In this document: piece by piece, positions 9,064 to 19,129 of the stretch
How positions within the stretch are numbered: position 1 is the stretch's first letter
How the letters are laid out: every line of letters begins with the position of its first letter
Origin: an uncultured Muribaculum sp.
GTDB taxonomy: Bacteria > Bacteroidota > Bacteroidia > Bacteroidales > Muribaculaceae
Length of the DNA: 64,000 nucleotides
Assembly: GCA_910587665.1 (NCBI GenBank)
Contig: CAJUMZ010000001.1
Location: forward strand, 216,058-280,057
Direction: 5' to 3'
Notes under the pieces: generated by a model
Seen by the model: only the letters and a program-made list of their open reading frames with translations
Databases searched by the model: none
What the model was told of the DNA's origin: nothing
Made by a program: the position numbers and the translations under genes

Positions 9064-10899
9064 ATGAAAAAAACAAAACTATTTTTAGGAGCACTCTCCC
9101 TGCTGGCTTTCGCCGCCTGCTCCGACGACAAAAATGCCGATGCGCCCGACATCACGCCTAACGACAACAAGTCATATGTGAAAGTGTCAATCGTATCTGC
9201 GACACCCGGCGGCAGTCGCTCCGACGCGCCCGACAAAGACCAATTCCAAGATGGTACGGATGGGACCGGTAGCACTGTTAATGAAAACAAAATCAAAACC
9301 TTGCTTCTTGTATTTTATGATGCAAACAGAAACTATATCGGCGACGCTACTGTCACGGAGAACGACATTGAAATGACATCAGGGAATCCTACCGGCGAAC
9401 CGGACAAAAACGTAGAGGAATATGGTACCGGCGTTGCGGAAGTATCACTCGGTGGCGTGACGCCCAAATACATGATGGCGTTTGCCAACCCTATCAGCAG
9501 CGGAGACTGCAAGGCTGCAGTGGATGTTGTCAAGAAACAGATAAGAACCAAATACAAAAACGATGCCGATTACTTTACGATGAACAATGCCGTATATTTT
9601 AAGTCCGGCACGATCCAGAGAGAAGTCCCGGTAACAGAAGACCATATATTCACGTCAAAGGAAGCGGCAACAGAGTCTACCGACTCAAAAAAAATCATCA
9701 CTGTCTATCTCGAACGTATGGCGGGTAAAGTCACCCTGTCAGGAAATACCGGTACTGAAACATCTTTAGGCAAACATGAAGGCACGCTCGATAGTAAAAA
9801 GTTGGAATTTGTAGTCGATGGCTGGGGACTCAATGCTACAGCAAAACAAATGTATCTGTCAAAATTTTATGACATCAGTGGCACACAGACCTATGAGTCC
9901 ATAAATTCAACTTTGTCCAAGTATTTCTATTGGAATGACTCTGATCGCCATCGCAGCTATTGGGCTTTTTCTCCTGACTACGGTATGCCGGACAACAATA
10001 CCGGAGTAGATTTCCCATACGTGTCCGACCAAGTGACTGACGCCTCAAAATTCAACTATGTATCATTTAAGTCAATACTCTCCGAAGGCAGCAACCATCA
10101 TGACATAGGCACTACAGCCTACACGCTTGAAAACACTGTGCGCAGCTCGTTTTATGCAAAATCAAACGACTATCGCAATTCCGCACTCGTTTCGGCTGTT
10201 GTCGTAGGACATTATAAAGTCGATGGAGCTGAAAACACCAATTTTTATGTACGCAACGACAAGATTTATCTTGAAGAAGACTTGAAAAAGGAAATGGCTA
10301 TCATCGCCGGCGGATATCTCGTTGACGCAACTACAGGAAATGCGCTCGACAATAAGAGCTATACCACAGGGCTGTTTACAATTTACCATCCGGAAACTAC
10401 GGCAGATAAACTACTTGAAGAAGGGCTAACAACGGCAGATAAGAAAATCCAAGAAAACCGTGTAACCGTCGAATTGACAAGCGTTTCAGCAGCAAGTGGT
10501 CTTAAATATAAAGCTGACGCTAATACTGAAGCAGTTCCGATCACCGACGATAATATCAAAGCTGTCAATCAGAAGCTATATGAGACATGTGGATTGAGCT
10601 ACGCCTACACTAAAGGCTATGCCTATTTCAATATTCCTGTAAAGCACCTTGGAGTTACTCCTTCAAATGAAGAAAATCCGGGAGCCGGCTCCTACGGAAT
10701 CGTGCGCAACCATCACTATCAGATCACAGTAACCGGCTTCGAAGATCTCAATTACTCCACCCTCGGCACAGGCGTATTCGATCCTGAAGAGCCTATTGTT
10801 CCGCCTACCGACCCGAGCGACAAGGTAGCTGTAAAGGCTGAGATGCGAGTGCTCTCCTGGCGTCTTGTACCGCAGACTGTAACCCTCGGAAAGCAATAA
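9064..10899 (+). CDS. Mfa1-family major fimbrial subunit
   Basis: The 611-residue lipoprotein (lipobox A-A-C-S, Cys19) has an Asp-rich leader, then a fimbrillin N-domain including T-L-L-L-V-F-Y-D-A-N-R-N. Its C-terminal part contains G-I-V-R-N-H-H-Y-Q-I-T-V and ends in a strand V-L-S-W-R-L-V-P-Q-T-V-T-L. These are the Mfa1 C-terminal motifs; in the P. gingivalis system the terminal strand takes part in donor-strand polymerisation after proteolytic removal of the N-terminal strand. Family and position after DUF3868 agree. It is longer than P. gingivalis Mfa1 (about 560). Confidence 0.9.
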   Translation: MKKTKLFLGALSLLAFAACSDDKNADAPDITPNDNKSYVKVSIVSATPGGSRSDAPDKDQFQDGTDGTGSTVNENKIKTLLLVFYDANRNYIGDATVTENDIEMTSGNPTGEPDKNVEEYGTGVAEVSLGGVTPKYMMAFANPISSGDCKAAVDVVKKQIRTKYKNDADYFTMNNAVYFKSGTIQREVPVTEDHIFTSKEAATESTDSKKIITVYLERMAGKVTLSGNTGTETSLGKHEGTLDSKKLEFVVDGWGLNATAKQMYLSKFYDISGTQTYESINSTLSKYFYWNDSDRHRSYWAFSPDYGMPDNNTGVDFPYVSDQVTDASKFNYVSFKSILSEGSNHHDIGTTAYTLENTVRSSFYAKSNDYRNSALVSAVVVGHYKVDGAENTNFYVRNDKIYLEEDLKKEMAIIAGGYLVDATTGNALDNKSYTTGLFTIYHPETTADKLLEEGLTTADKKIQENRVTVELTSVSAASGLKYKADANTEAVPITDDNIKAVNQKLYETCGLSYAYTKGYAYFNIPVKHLGVTPSNEENPGAGSYGIVRNHHYQITVTGFEDLNYSTLGTGVFDPEEPIVPPTDPSDKVAVKAEMRVLSWRLVPQTVTLGKQ

Positions 10900-11231
10900 T
10901 CCCGCTTCGCTAAGGAGCATCGGGCGAGCTTCCGCTCGCCCCTACAGCCGGCACAACCCGCGGCAAACACCGCAACCCAGTATCGCGCTGTAGGGGCGAC
11001 CGGAAGGTCGACCGAAACCCGCCCGCCACGGCAACCCGAAGCCCCCAACCCCCAATTAGTCCAATTAGACTTATTAGCCCCATTAGACCCATTAGACCCA
11101 TTAGACCCATTAGACCCATAATTAACCCCAACAACCCCCGACAACTCCTCTTCAACTCTCACCTCGCCCATTAACATTGACATTACCGAGACCCCACGGG
11201 TCCACAACATAAACCCCAACCCAACCTGATC
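10900..11231. repeat. Repeat-filled spacer between major subunit and anchor genes
   Basis: The 332-nt spacer has two repeat systems. A hairpin (about 10924-10941, GGGCGAG / CTCGCCC) sits beside an 11-bp inverted repeat, CGCCCCTACAG at 10937-10947 against CTGTAGGGGCG at 10988-10998. Then seven or so 9-bp units related to CCATTAGAC run from 11053 to about 11119. The hairpin could attenuate transcription between the abundant subunit and the anchor gene. I see no gene here. Confidence 0.8.
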
Positions 11232-12311
11232 ATGACCTTGACCAACTACCTACGACGCGCTCTGCTCAGCCTTGCCGCCCTCACTGCAATGGCGGCTTGC
11301 GACAGCGCCATCTACGACGAAGAGGGCGACTGCTCCGTGAAGTATCGCGTCAAGCTCACATACACCAAAAACCTCAAGTGGGCCGATGCCTTCCCCGCCG
11401 AGGTGACTCACGTCGCACTATACGCCTTCGACACCGACGGCAGCCTCGCATGGTCGACCACCCGCACCGCCGAAGAGCTGCATGCCGCCGACAATTGCAT
11501 CAACGTCGAGGTGGAGCCGGGGCGATATGACCTCATAGTATGGGCGGGCGGCACATCGACCGAGCCCGACGCCCTGCGCTGGGCCCTCGCCGGCGGCGAC
11601 AACCCCGCCGTGAAAGCCGACCTCCTCTGCCGGCTCGCAGTCACTCCCGGCGACCGCGCCGGAAGCGTGGTGTCCGACAAGGATATCCACCGCCTCTACC
11701 ACGGCTCGCTCACCAATATCGAGATGCCGGAGGGCTACGGCACCTATGACTACACGATCGACCTGACGAAGGACACCAACTTCGTGCGCGTCATCCTCCA
11801 GCATGCCGACGGTGACCCTGTCAACCCCGAGTGGTTCACCTTCTCGATCACCGACACCAACACCGCCCTCGACCATAACAACGACCCCGCGTCGACCGAC
11901 ATAGTGACCTACCGCCCCTGGGCTATAGTCACAGCCGCCACCGAGACCCCCGACCCCGACAAGATCGCGGGAAGGGCTGCCCCCGGACACTCCCGCGCCA
12001 TTACTAACATCAGTTCCGTTATAGCCGAGATGACAACCTCGCGACTGCTCACATCATGCCGCCCCACCCTCGAAGTAAACTGCACCCAGCCCGGCAACGA
12101 GCACCTTGTGGCGCGGCTCGACCTCATATCCTATTTCCTAATGATAAAAGGCTCGGCCAACCGTCATGTCGAAAATCAGGACTTTCTCGACCGTCAGGAC
12201 GACTACTCGATGATGCTCATCCTCGACGACAACAACCGCTGGAATCTCAACCTCGGCCTCTACATCAACTCATGGCGCATCGTCAGGCAAGAAACAATAA
12301 TCGGCAAATAA
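11232..12311 (+). CDS. FimB/Mfa2-family fimbrial anchor subunit
   Basis: This 359-residue lipoprotein (lipobox M-A-A-C-D, Cys23) carries the opening C-D-S-A-I-Y-D-E-E-G-D-C typical of Mfa2/FimB proteins, then a beta-sandwich with V-T-H-V-A-L-Y-A-F-D and V-E-P-G-R-Y-D-L-I-V-W-A-G, both characteristic of the family. Mfa2 remains lipid-anchored in the outer membrane, caps the fibre at its base and limits its length. The gene order DUF3575-DUF3868-Mfa1-Mfa2 is the usual one. A signal ending D-C close after the lipobox is normal for the family. Confidence 0.92.
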   Translation: MTLTNYLRRALLSLAALTAMAACDSAIYDEEGDCSVKYRVKLTYTKNLKWADAFPAEVTHVALYAFDTDGSLAWSTTRTAEELHAADNCINVEVEPGRYDLIVWAGGTSTEPDALRWALAGGDNPAVKADLLCRLAVTPGDRAGSVVSDKDIHRLYHGSLTNIEMPEGYGTYDYTIDLTKDTNFVRVILQHADGDPVNPEWFTFSITDTNTALDHNNDPASTDIVTYRPWAIVTAATETPDPDKIAGRAAPGHSRAITNISSVIAEMTTSRLLTSCRPTLEVNCTQPGNEHLVARLDLISYFLMIKGSANRHVENQDFLDRQDDYSMMLILDDNNRWNLNLGLYINSWRIVRQETIIGK

Positions 12312-12322
12312 CAGAAACTAAC

Positions 12323-12367
12323 CAATTAGACCCATTAGACCCATTAGACTCATTAGTCCCATTAAGC
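12323..12367. repeat. Five 9-bp repeats (CCATTAGAC family)
   Basis: Five tandem 9-mers, including two exact CCATTAGAC units, fill most of the 66-nt spacer between the anchor and the next fimbrial gene. The same family occurs at 11053 and 20412, and inverted at 6625. Confidence 0.85.
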
Positions 12368-12377
12368 CCAACAGTCA

Positions 12378-14192
12378 ATGAAATTTGAATTACGACATAT
12401 AATTCCGATTCTCATACTCGCCACCATAATGACGGGCTGCTCCGACTCGCCCCTGCCCGACGCGGTTCCCGATCTCCCCACGCGCCCACTCTCCTTCTCG
12501 ATCCCCTCCGCGACCCTCGACCCCACCTACCCGCATTCCCGCGCCACCGACCACGACCTGACCGAGGAAATCGTGCTCTGGCAACGCGAGCAAGTATTTC
12601 CCAACAAAGGAGAAAGACTAATCTTTGAAAACAGTTACTTTATTAAAAATAAGCCCGCTGTAGGAGGCACAATAACTGTCGAAGTCAAAGACCTGAAAGA
12701 GCTTGAAGATGACGAAATCGACGGCAATCCACAAAAAAGTCCGAGAATCAGGTTTATTTTGGGAAATGGCTTTGACTATTGGTTTGACAATAGGATTGAT
12801 AATGGTCAGACCCCCAATTGGGAGGATAATGGATTTTCCTACTATCAGATAACCATTAATGAAACTATTGCCGAAAAGATGCAAGAATTAGACTTGAGAA
12901 TACAGGTAAACTGCTGCACTCTTACAAAAATCACCTACACGGCAATGAGAACGGGCGGGCTTATCTACGACGGACTTCACACCCAATTTATCGACGGCTC
13001 ACTGCTCGGCTGCGTCATCGCCTACAAAGATCCCTCAGCCGAAGGAGGATACGCCTACAAGGCAAACTCATGCTGGACATGGCATGAGGAGGGTCTTATC
13101 CTGACAAAACTCTTTGACACCGACAACCGACAACTTGACATCTCCAACAACACCATAATCCGCCACTTCACCGACGAAGAATGCGCCGAAATCGACAAAG
13201 CCGACGACCCGCTAAAGTCCTATTTTATCAAGCTCCTCGACGAGACCGCCGAATACACCTTCTTCTTCTACTACCCCTACGTCGACGAAGAAATCATCAC
13301 AAAAGCGTTTACATCAAGTCTTGGCGAAAAGGTTAACGACTGGGATCCCAATTGTTATAATATCTCTTCAATACCGTACCCACTGACCGACTACAACGAC
13401 ATAACAAAGTATGGGGATGTGCTCTCGGCATCTGACATCAATAACCGTGCATTGATCCGACCACTCAGTCAAATGGAATCAGTCGACGACAACACTAAAC
13501 TATATCGTGCTGCATGGACAGCCTATCCCGTAGCAACTCATACCGACAATTCACTTGGCGACAAAAAAGCAAGGCTTCATAATGTCGACTTCATGTATTG
13601 TAAGGTCACATCGACCGACGAAAGCACGCCAATCAGCGCGGCAACAGCAAAATCTGAAATCAGGGTGACTATGCAGAAAAAGCTCGTCACAATGGATCTC
13701 TATGTGCTGCAAGATGTCTCCGGAAGTTCATTGAAGCTTAGACCCGGCCAGAGTTCCGACTACACTCCGGCAATGAGACGTATAAAAAGGTTTGATCTCT
13801 GTCAAGGAAGATTCATTGATGACTTTGCCTATAACAACGATAACATATTTAATCAAAATTCCCGATTCTCGACCGATATCATCCCCTGCAAGATAGGCAC
13901 CTCATCCGAGATGATCAACGGCGAGCCTACCGTCTACGACGTATACCGAGTGATCCTACCGCCGCAAGACGCCTCGCAGTTTCGCTGCTCGCTTACTTTC
14001 AAAGTCAAGGGTGATGGAAATGAAAGAGAATTGACTCTTCACGACATGCACCAGAATTCCGGTATAAAGTCGCTCCTGGAGGGACACTACTATAAACTGA
14101 GATTCACAAAGCTCAACGAGCAATACGGATTTCATCTCGACATTGACGACTGGGAGAAAGGCGACGAAATAACCATCGACCGACCCGACTAA
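12378..14192 (+). CDS. Fimbrial accessory lipoprotein
   Basis: The 604-residue protein has a lipobox (M-T-G-C-S, Cys21) and a Pro-rich leader (D-A-V-P-D-L-P-T-R-P), then a beta-rich body and a C-terminal segment (E-G-H-Y-Y-K-L-R-F ... D-I-D-D-W-E-K-G-D-E-I) that resembles the end of fimbrillin-like subunits. No precise family is recognised. Position after Mfa2 suggests a minor shaft or tip subunit comparable to Mfa3-5. Base composition shifts abruptly from GC-rich (to about 12600) to AT-rich (to about 12950) and back, which looks like a mosaic gene. Confidence 0.75.
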   Translation: MKFELRHIIPILILATIMTGCSDSPLPDAVPDLPTRPLSFSIPSATLDPTYPHSRATDHDLTEEIVLWQREQVFPNKGERLIFENSYFIKNKPAVGGTITVEVKDLKELEDDEIDGNPQKSPRIRFILGNGFDYWFDNRIDNGQTPNWEDNGFSYYQITINETIAEKMQELDLRIQVNCCTLTKITYTAMRTGGLIYDGLHTQFIDGSLLGCVIAYKDPSAEGGYAYKANSCWTWHEEGLILTKLFDTDNRQLDISNNTIIRHFTDEECAEIDKADDPLKSYFIKLLDETAEYTFFFYYPYVDEEIITKAFTSSLGEKVNDWDPNCYNISSIPYPLTDYNDITKYGDVLSASDINNRALIRPLSQMESVDDNTKLYRAAWTAYPVATHTDNSLGDKKARLHNVDFMYCKVTSTDESTPISAATAKSEIRVTMQKKLVTMDLYVLQDVSGSSLKLRPGQSSDYTPAMRRIKRFDLCQGRFIDDFAYNNDNIFNQNSRFSTDIIPCKIGTSSEMINGEPTVYDVYRVILPPQDASQFRCSLTFKVKGDGNERELTLHDMHQNSGIKSLLEGHYYKLRFTKLNEQYGFHLDIDDWEKGDEITIDRPD

Positions 14193-14205
14193 ATCATATA
14201 CCACC

Positions 14206-17091
14206 ATGAAACGATTGTCACGCTATATAACCTACATCCTGCCGACACTGCTTCTCGCGGCGTGCACCGACGAGCTTCCGGTAGCGAAATCACCGCAGCA
14301 ATATCTGCTTGACGGCGACTACTACTTCGTGCTTGAAAGCGACGGTGAGCCACTGTCGCGCATGACATATGAAGGCATAAAGCATTCCGAATTTTCTACC
14401 GGCGACCGCATAGGCGTGTTCGCCCCTCAAAACTCCGACAAGTCGCAGATACCCAACGACGTGTTCAGCGCGCGCGACATGTCGGTCAACCCACCGTCGG
14501 GACCGACACAGGTGCTTGTACCAGCCGATGATGAAATCAAGAAAGAGGTGCCTAAGAAAGAGCCGGAGTATCTGCTCTACTATCCCTATCGGGCGACACA
14601 GTCACTTGAAGGGCTATCCAACGGCACAATGAGCCACACCGTCGCAAAAGCACAAGATGACAAAGATGGACTCGTAGCTTCCGATCTGCTATGGTGCCAC
14701 AAGCTTATGACCGACGAGGAAAAAAATGCCGATTACGTGACTATCCATATGCACCACGCAATGGCTACGATCGTGGTGAAGGTGGCAAAAGACAGTATCG
14801 ATGTAGAAGCCGGCGCTGTACTCACCGACATGCCCTTGACAGCCAAAGGCATCAAGCTCCGCGACGTAAATCAGGAGATCACGCCCGAACGAATGGTCTA
14901 TACAACCGACATTAACGGGGATCGAGGCAACATAGCGATGTACAGGCTTCCCGATGACACTGATGAATACAATTACGTATACCGCGCCGTAGTGCCCGCC
15001 TGCCAGACCCTTGCCAAAGACAAAGATATCCTAACCGTATATCTGAAGGACAAAAAAGGGGAAAAGTATGAGCATATCACCTATAAGCTTGCCAGAGATA
15101 TAGAACTCCAACCCGGCAAATACTACACCTTCAACCTCCGCTCCGGACAAAAACCCGCCATACCCGATTACACGGATGATGACTCATGGGTGCTTGAGGT
15201 ATATAATCCTGACGGAAAAATGGTAGGATTGCTATGCCGCGAATACATCTATTATGAGCCGGCAGGACTTTCCAACTATCGTAACGATGAAGCCAATATA
15301 TCTAATGATCCTATGGCGACATTCAAATTTGCAAAACCTCTAAACGGGAATTTAGGAAGAGGCGACCAATATGTACCGGCGACTTTCCCCGCCTCTGACG
15401 ACATAAAAGCTCAGCTTAACATGTCAAACTTTACTGAAAGCGACATGAAACTTGCCGTTAATTCCCAGGCATGGGTATTCTATAATATGAAAGCTGACGG
15501 CAATCCCGACTTGACATGTGGCACAGTCCTACGATTCATTTTTGACATTAAATGTGGAGCTGGTCCGACAGGCCGTACACCAACAATAATCGAAAAATAT
15601 ATGGGAAATAATGTCCAGGCGGGATGTGACAAAACTTTAGACGTTTGGCCTTACCCTCATAATACAGACGCACCTCCGGGAGCACAAGGGATGTTCAAAA
15701 CCCGCCATGGTCATGAACTTATAAATGCCATAATGATCAATGGCGCATCGTCGGCATATGCCTATGACTCGCGGGAATATCTCGAGTTTTACATGCATGG
15801 GGGCAAAGTTATATGGGATCCGGAGAACAATATTGTCGATGAATTCACCCTCCCTTATAAAGATGGAGAGCTACTAAGGGTGAAAAACATCGATGCAGAG
15901 CAATACGGGCACATTGCATTCAACGAAGCTACGGGCGAGGCATTTGTGTCGTTCTCTCCATTTGATCGTCTTAACGGCAAAGATGAAGATGGTAATGGGG
16001 TATGTACAACCATTGAGAAAAAACTTAATTTTGCCGGGGAATATTATCCTTTGAGAAAAATTGGTTTCAATCACTTTTGGATAGCTAAATCGCTTCATAC
16101 AAAAGTCGACATCGATGGCAATCCGCTTGAGTGCTTCAGTACGGGTATAAGTGCCGGAAGCGTTAACTATGACGCCTATATAGACCCGGAATGGGGCAAA
16201 GATGACGAGATAGTGCCGCCAAGTGAAGGCATGAAATACAGCCGCACCGATCTACTCCCTGCCGGATATATTTATCCGAGCGTCAAAAAAGGTGATGATA
16301 TAACCGATCCTAATAATCTTGGCATGACAGATACAAATTTTCCTGAAGATTATGACACATATAACCATCCGGAATCATGGGATAATATTGCATTGCTCTA
16401 CAATCTCACGTGTATAGCTGACAAGAATCTTATCCCAAAGGGAATCGCAAATGAAGAATGGAGAATTCCTACATGGAAAGACATGGCAATCATGCGCCGT
16501 TACGGAGGATACGCATTTGCAGCACGATGGATTACTGATGAAATCAGAACCAGGGTGAGAAAAGGAGTATATGCCGAAACAATATCGCATGCACTTGAAA
16601 AAGGATGGCTTATCGGCACTGTAGCCTACTGTGCCAACATTTCCGGTCTTGATCTGAAACCTTTTGGTTGTAAGATCCCTCAATCCGATATCGAGGCCGG
16701 TCGCGGCAAAACGTCGGATTTCGGCGTACGCCCCCACTTTTTCATTGATTCGGAAACAGATAACATTTTTGACGAAGGGAAGCAAAATAGATTATGGTTT
16801 GAAATATTTAGATTTAGTCCATGGGACTGTTGGGAAAGCAATCCGATGGCTAATTATCGCACGATAGGCCATACAACATCAACAAATCAAAATGATGAAT
16901 TACTTGCAAAAGGCAATAGCAGGGTCTTTGCTCCTGTAAGATTGATCATGAGCTATAAAAATCCTGTTGGTCCGGCGGCTAACGATGCGAGGATGCAGAA
17001 AATGCACAATATGAAGAAAACCTTGCCACTGGGTCATAGCAGTTCCAAAGTGATTAATGTCAATATTATTAAATCGGCATCAGAAAAATGA
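14206..17091 (+). CDS. Large fimbrillin-family lipoprotein with FISUMP-like C-terminus (probable tip adhesin)
   Basis: The 961-residue lipoprotein has its lipobox at Cys20 (L-A-A-C-T). Residues about 35-325 form a fimbrillin-like region with F-S-T-G-D-R-I-G-V-F-A and L-Q-P-G-K-Y-Y-T-F-N-L. The last 250 residues contain E-E-W-R-I-P-T-W-K-D-M and R-V-F-A-P-V-R-L-I, like FISUMP or C-type-lectin-fold domains at the ends of bacterial adhesins. Inference: a stalk-plus-head tip protein. The stop overlaps the next start by 4 nt. The C-terminal half is clearly more AT-rich than the start of the following gene. Confidence 0.78.
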   Translation: MKRLSRYITYILPTLLLAACTDELPVAKSPQQYLLDGDYYFVLESDGEPLSRMTYEGIKHSEFSTGDRIGVFAPQNSDKSQIPNDVFSARDMSVNPPSGPTQVLVPADDEIKKEVPKKEPEYLLYYPYRATQSLEGLSNGTMSHTVAKAQDDKDGLVASDLLWCHKLMTDEEKNADYVTIHMHHAMATIVVKVAKDSIDVEAGAVLTDMPLTAKGIKLRDVNQEITPERMVYTTDINGDRGNIAMYRLPDDTDEYNYVYRAVVPACQTLAKDKDILTVYLKDKKGEKYEHITYKLARDIELQPGKYYTFNLRSGQKPAIPDYTDDDSWVLEVYNPDGKMVGLLCREYIYYEPAGLSNYRNDEANISNDPMATFKFAKPLNGNLGRGDQYVPATFPASDDIKAQLNMSNFTESDMKLAVNSQAWVFYNMKADGNPDLTCGTVLRFIFDIKCGAGPTGRTPTIIEKYMGNNVQAGCDKTLDVWPYPHNTDAPPGAQGMFKTRHGHELINAIMINGASSAYAYDSREYLEFYMHGGKVIWDPENNIVDEFTLPYKDGELLRVKNIDAEQYGHIAFNEATGEAFVSFSPFDRLNGKDEDGNGVCTTIEKKLNFAGEYYPLRKIGFNHFWIAKSLHTKVDIDGNPLECFSTGISAGSVNYDAYIDPEWGKDDEIVPPSEGMKYSRTDLLPAGYIYPSVKKGDDITDPNNLGMTDTNFPEDYDTYNHPESWDNIALLYNLTCIADKNLIPKGIANEEWRIPTWKDMAIMRRYGGYAFAARWITDEIRTRVRKGVYAETISHALEKGWLIGTVAYCANISGLDLKPFGCKIPQSDIEAGRGKTSDFGVRPHFFIDSETDNIFDEGKQNRLWFEIFRFSPWDCWESNPMANYRTIGHTTSTNQNDELLAKGNSRVFAPVRLIMSYKNPVGPAANDARMQKMHNMKKTLPLGHSSSKVINVNIIKSASEK

Positions 17092-19121
17092 GATATCCCG
17101 TTAAATATATAAGCATTTTGCTGGCGCTGCTGGCGGCGACGCTCGGGGGCTGCGTCTACGACGACAGCCCTGCGAGATGTGGCGATGCGCGGCTGCAGGG
17201 CGATGTGCCGGTAAGGCTGACCCTGAGGCTCGACGGCTTCGGAGAGGAGTCGCGCGCCTCAGGAGTGTGGAATAATGAGCATTATCCGGAAATCGGTACA
17301 CGCTACGACAGTCAGATCAACCGCCTTCATGTAATGCTCATCGACGGCAGCGGCAATCTCGCCCACACCACTCTGCGCAACTACATGTATGACGCCGACG
17401 ACAAGGGCTACACCTTTGCCGGCAATATCAACTTCCCCGGCGAGGGATGGGCGACGGGAGACTACCGCGTGATGGTGCTCGCCAACTGCGGTCCCGCGCA
17501 GCTCGGTGCCAAGACCCTTGACGAGCTGAAGGTAGAGATCGACAATGTGATGTGGAACAACCCCGACGGCTCTCCCCGCAGCGGCATCCTCATCCCCATG
17601 TGGGGCGCGACCACCCATACATTCACCTTTACCGGCAACAACGACGCCCCGGAGGATATCGGCTCGATCGACCTGCTCCGCGCCGTGTCAAAGGTGCAGA
17701 TCATGCTCGACCCCTCCAAAATGGGCGGCTATGAACTTGTAAGCGTTAAGATAAGCACCGCCAACGCCTACATCAACCCCTTCCCGACAGGATGGGAAGC
17801 CGCGACAGCCACGATCGACAAATCCCTACGCTTCGGAAGCGCGTTTAACCCGGTCAGCAGCGCGGTGACGGGCGGCACATTCGTGCCCGACGCATTCCCC
17901 GATGAGGCGCGAGGCTCGATAGTGTTCTACCTGCCTGAATATGACTCGGCGACCACCGAGGCGACAATCGACGTCACCCTGCGCCACGAAGCCACCGGGC
18001 AGACCTTCACCTACCCCGCCGCAATCCACTTCAACGACGGCAACATCAACAAGACAGGCTCCGACTTCCCGTCTGACCCCGATTACCCGGGCAAACGCCT
18101 CCCGACCGACATCGTGCGCAACCACTACTACCAGTTCACAATCGACGGCATCGACTTCGGCACCCTCACCTACAGCGTCAGCTGCTGGAACTACATCCCC
18201 TCCACCCTCGGCTGGGCCGTAGACGACCTTGACTACACATTTGACTCAACCGACAATGAAGGTATTCACGGATATGTCACCTACCCATGCTATGACGGCT
18301 CCACAATTACCTACTACTATCTCAACAGTAAACAAGAGGTGAAGTCGGAAAAATTCAAAAATTACAAACTGACTAATAAATCTACTGATGCCGGCTATCT
18401 GTTCACTCTTAGATCTCCCGAAGGAGCGGTATGGAAAGCTTTCCTTGTCAATGCCGACGGCACGGAATATACGGGAAATGTATTTGAGTTTGCCCCAGGC
18501 AACGAAGACAATGACAACTATCGCTCGGTATCCACGGGTATAACCAGAAAAGATCCCTATCATATCAATATCCGCATAAAGACTGCCACCGAAAATATAT
18601 GGGGCGAAGTTGATACCAATGTTGGAGAGCCGGGCACGACGGGTACATATACCATGCCTGTCACAACTGGCTCCTACCCCTCCCTAAGCTTGGGCTCCGC
18701 AGCCGAGGCAAAAGATGGCGAATGGTGGCATATTGACGAAGACAAAATTGTAAGTAAATCTGACAAGACCTCTGATAAATATATCACGCAAGTCAAAAAA
18801 TATCATCTTACGACAGCGGGACAGTCAGCTAAAAGTAATGGAACAGTGCCCGAAGTATATCTTTCAATCAAGATTTCTCTTGACGGAGGCAATACATTTT
18901 CCGAACCGCTTAAGATCAACCCGGTTGGTGGAAATGATAAGTTTAAGAATTTTAAATTTGCCGGCGATGCCACAAAAATTCAGTTGCGCCAGCTTTTCAT
19001 TCCTTTCTCCGGAGTACCGAGCGATGAACTTATAAAAGGAAACAGCGGCAAACTCCCCGCCGAAGATGTTTGGTGGACAGCACCGATGGGCCATATAAAA
19101 GAAAATACAGTTCAACCTTAA
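17088..19121 (+). CDS. Fimbrial lipoprotein, Mfa2/FimB-like N-terminal half with divergent C-terminus
   Basis: The 677-residue protein has lipobox L-G-G-C-V (Cys22) followed by Y-D-D-S-P-A-R-C, similar to FimB/Mfa2-type proteins. It has two beta-sandwich-like regions, the second ending at V-R-N-H-Y-Y-Q-F-T-I-D-G-I near residue 350, a motif shared with shaft subunits. After about residue 385 the DNA changes from very GC-rich to AT-rich and the protein becomes unrecognisable. A C-terminal head domain acquired separately is a reasonable inference. It is translationally coupled to the preceding gene. Confidence 0.76.
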   Translation: MRYPVKYISILLALLAATLGGCVYDDSPARCGDARLQGDVPVRLTLRLDGFGEESRASGVWNNEHYPEIGTRYDSQINRLHVMLIDGSGNLAHTTLRNYMYDADDKGYTFAGNINFPGEGWATGDYRVMVLANCGPAQLGAKTLDELKVEIDNVMWNNPDGSPRSGILIPMWGATTHTFTFTGNNDAPEDIGSIDLLRAVSKVQIMLDPSKMGGYELVSVKISTANAYINPFPTGWEAATATIDKSLRFGSAFNPVSSAVTGGTFVPDAFPDEARGSIVFYLPEYDSATTEATIDVTLRHEATGQTFTYPAAIHFNDGNINKTGSDFPSDPDYPGKRLPTDIVRNHYYQFTIDGIDFGTLTYSVSCWNYIPSTLGWAVDDLDYTFDSTDNEGIHGYVTYPCYDGSTITYYYLNSKQEVKSEKFKNYKLTNKSTDAGYLFTLRSPEGAVWKAFLVNADGTEYTGNVFEFAPGNEDNDNYRSVSTGITRKDPYHINIRIKTATENIWGEVDTNVGEPGTTGTYTMPVTTGSYPSLSLGSAAEAKDGEWWHIDEDKIVSKSDKTSDKYITQVKKYHLTTAGQSAKSNGTVPEVYLSIKISLDGGNTFSEPLKINPVGGNDKFKNFKFAGDATKIQLRQLFIPFSGVPSDELIKGNSGKLPAEDVWWTAPMGHIKENTVQP

Positions 19122-19129
19122 CTTGACAA

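Noticed and set aside
6601..11130. CRISPR array
   Set aside because: The 9-bp units are contiguous and have no spacers; no cas genes are present.
10910..11219. Minus-strand frames with Met-Gly-Leu or Asn-Gly-Ser repeats
   Set aside because: The apparent peptide repeats are translations of the 9-bp DNA repeat in a spacer.
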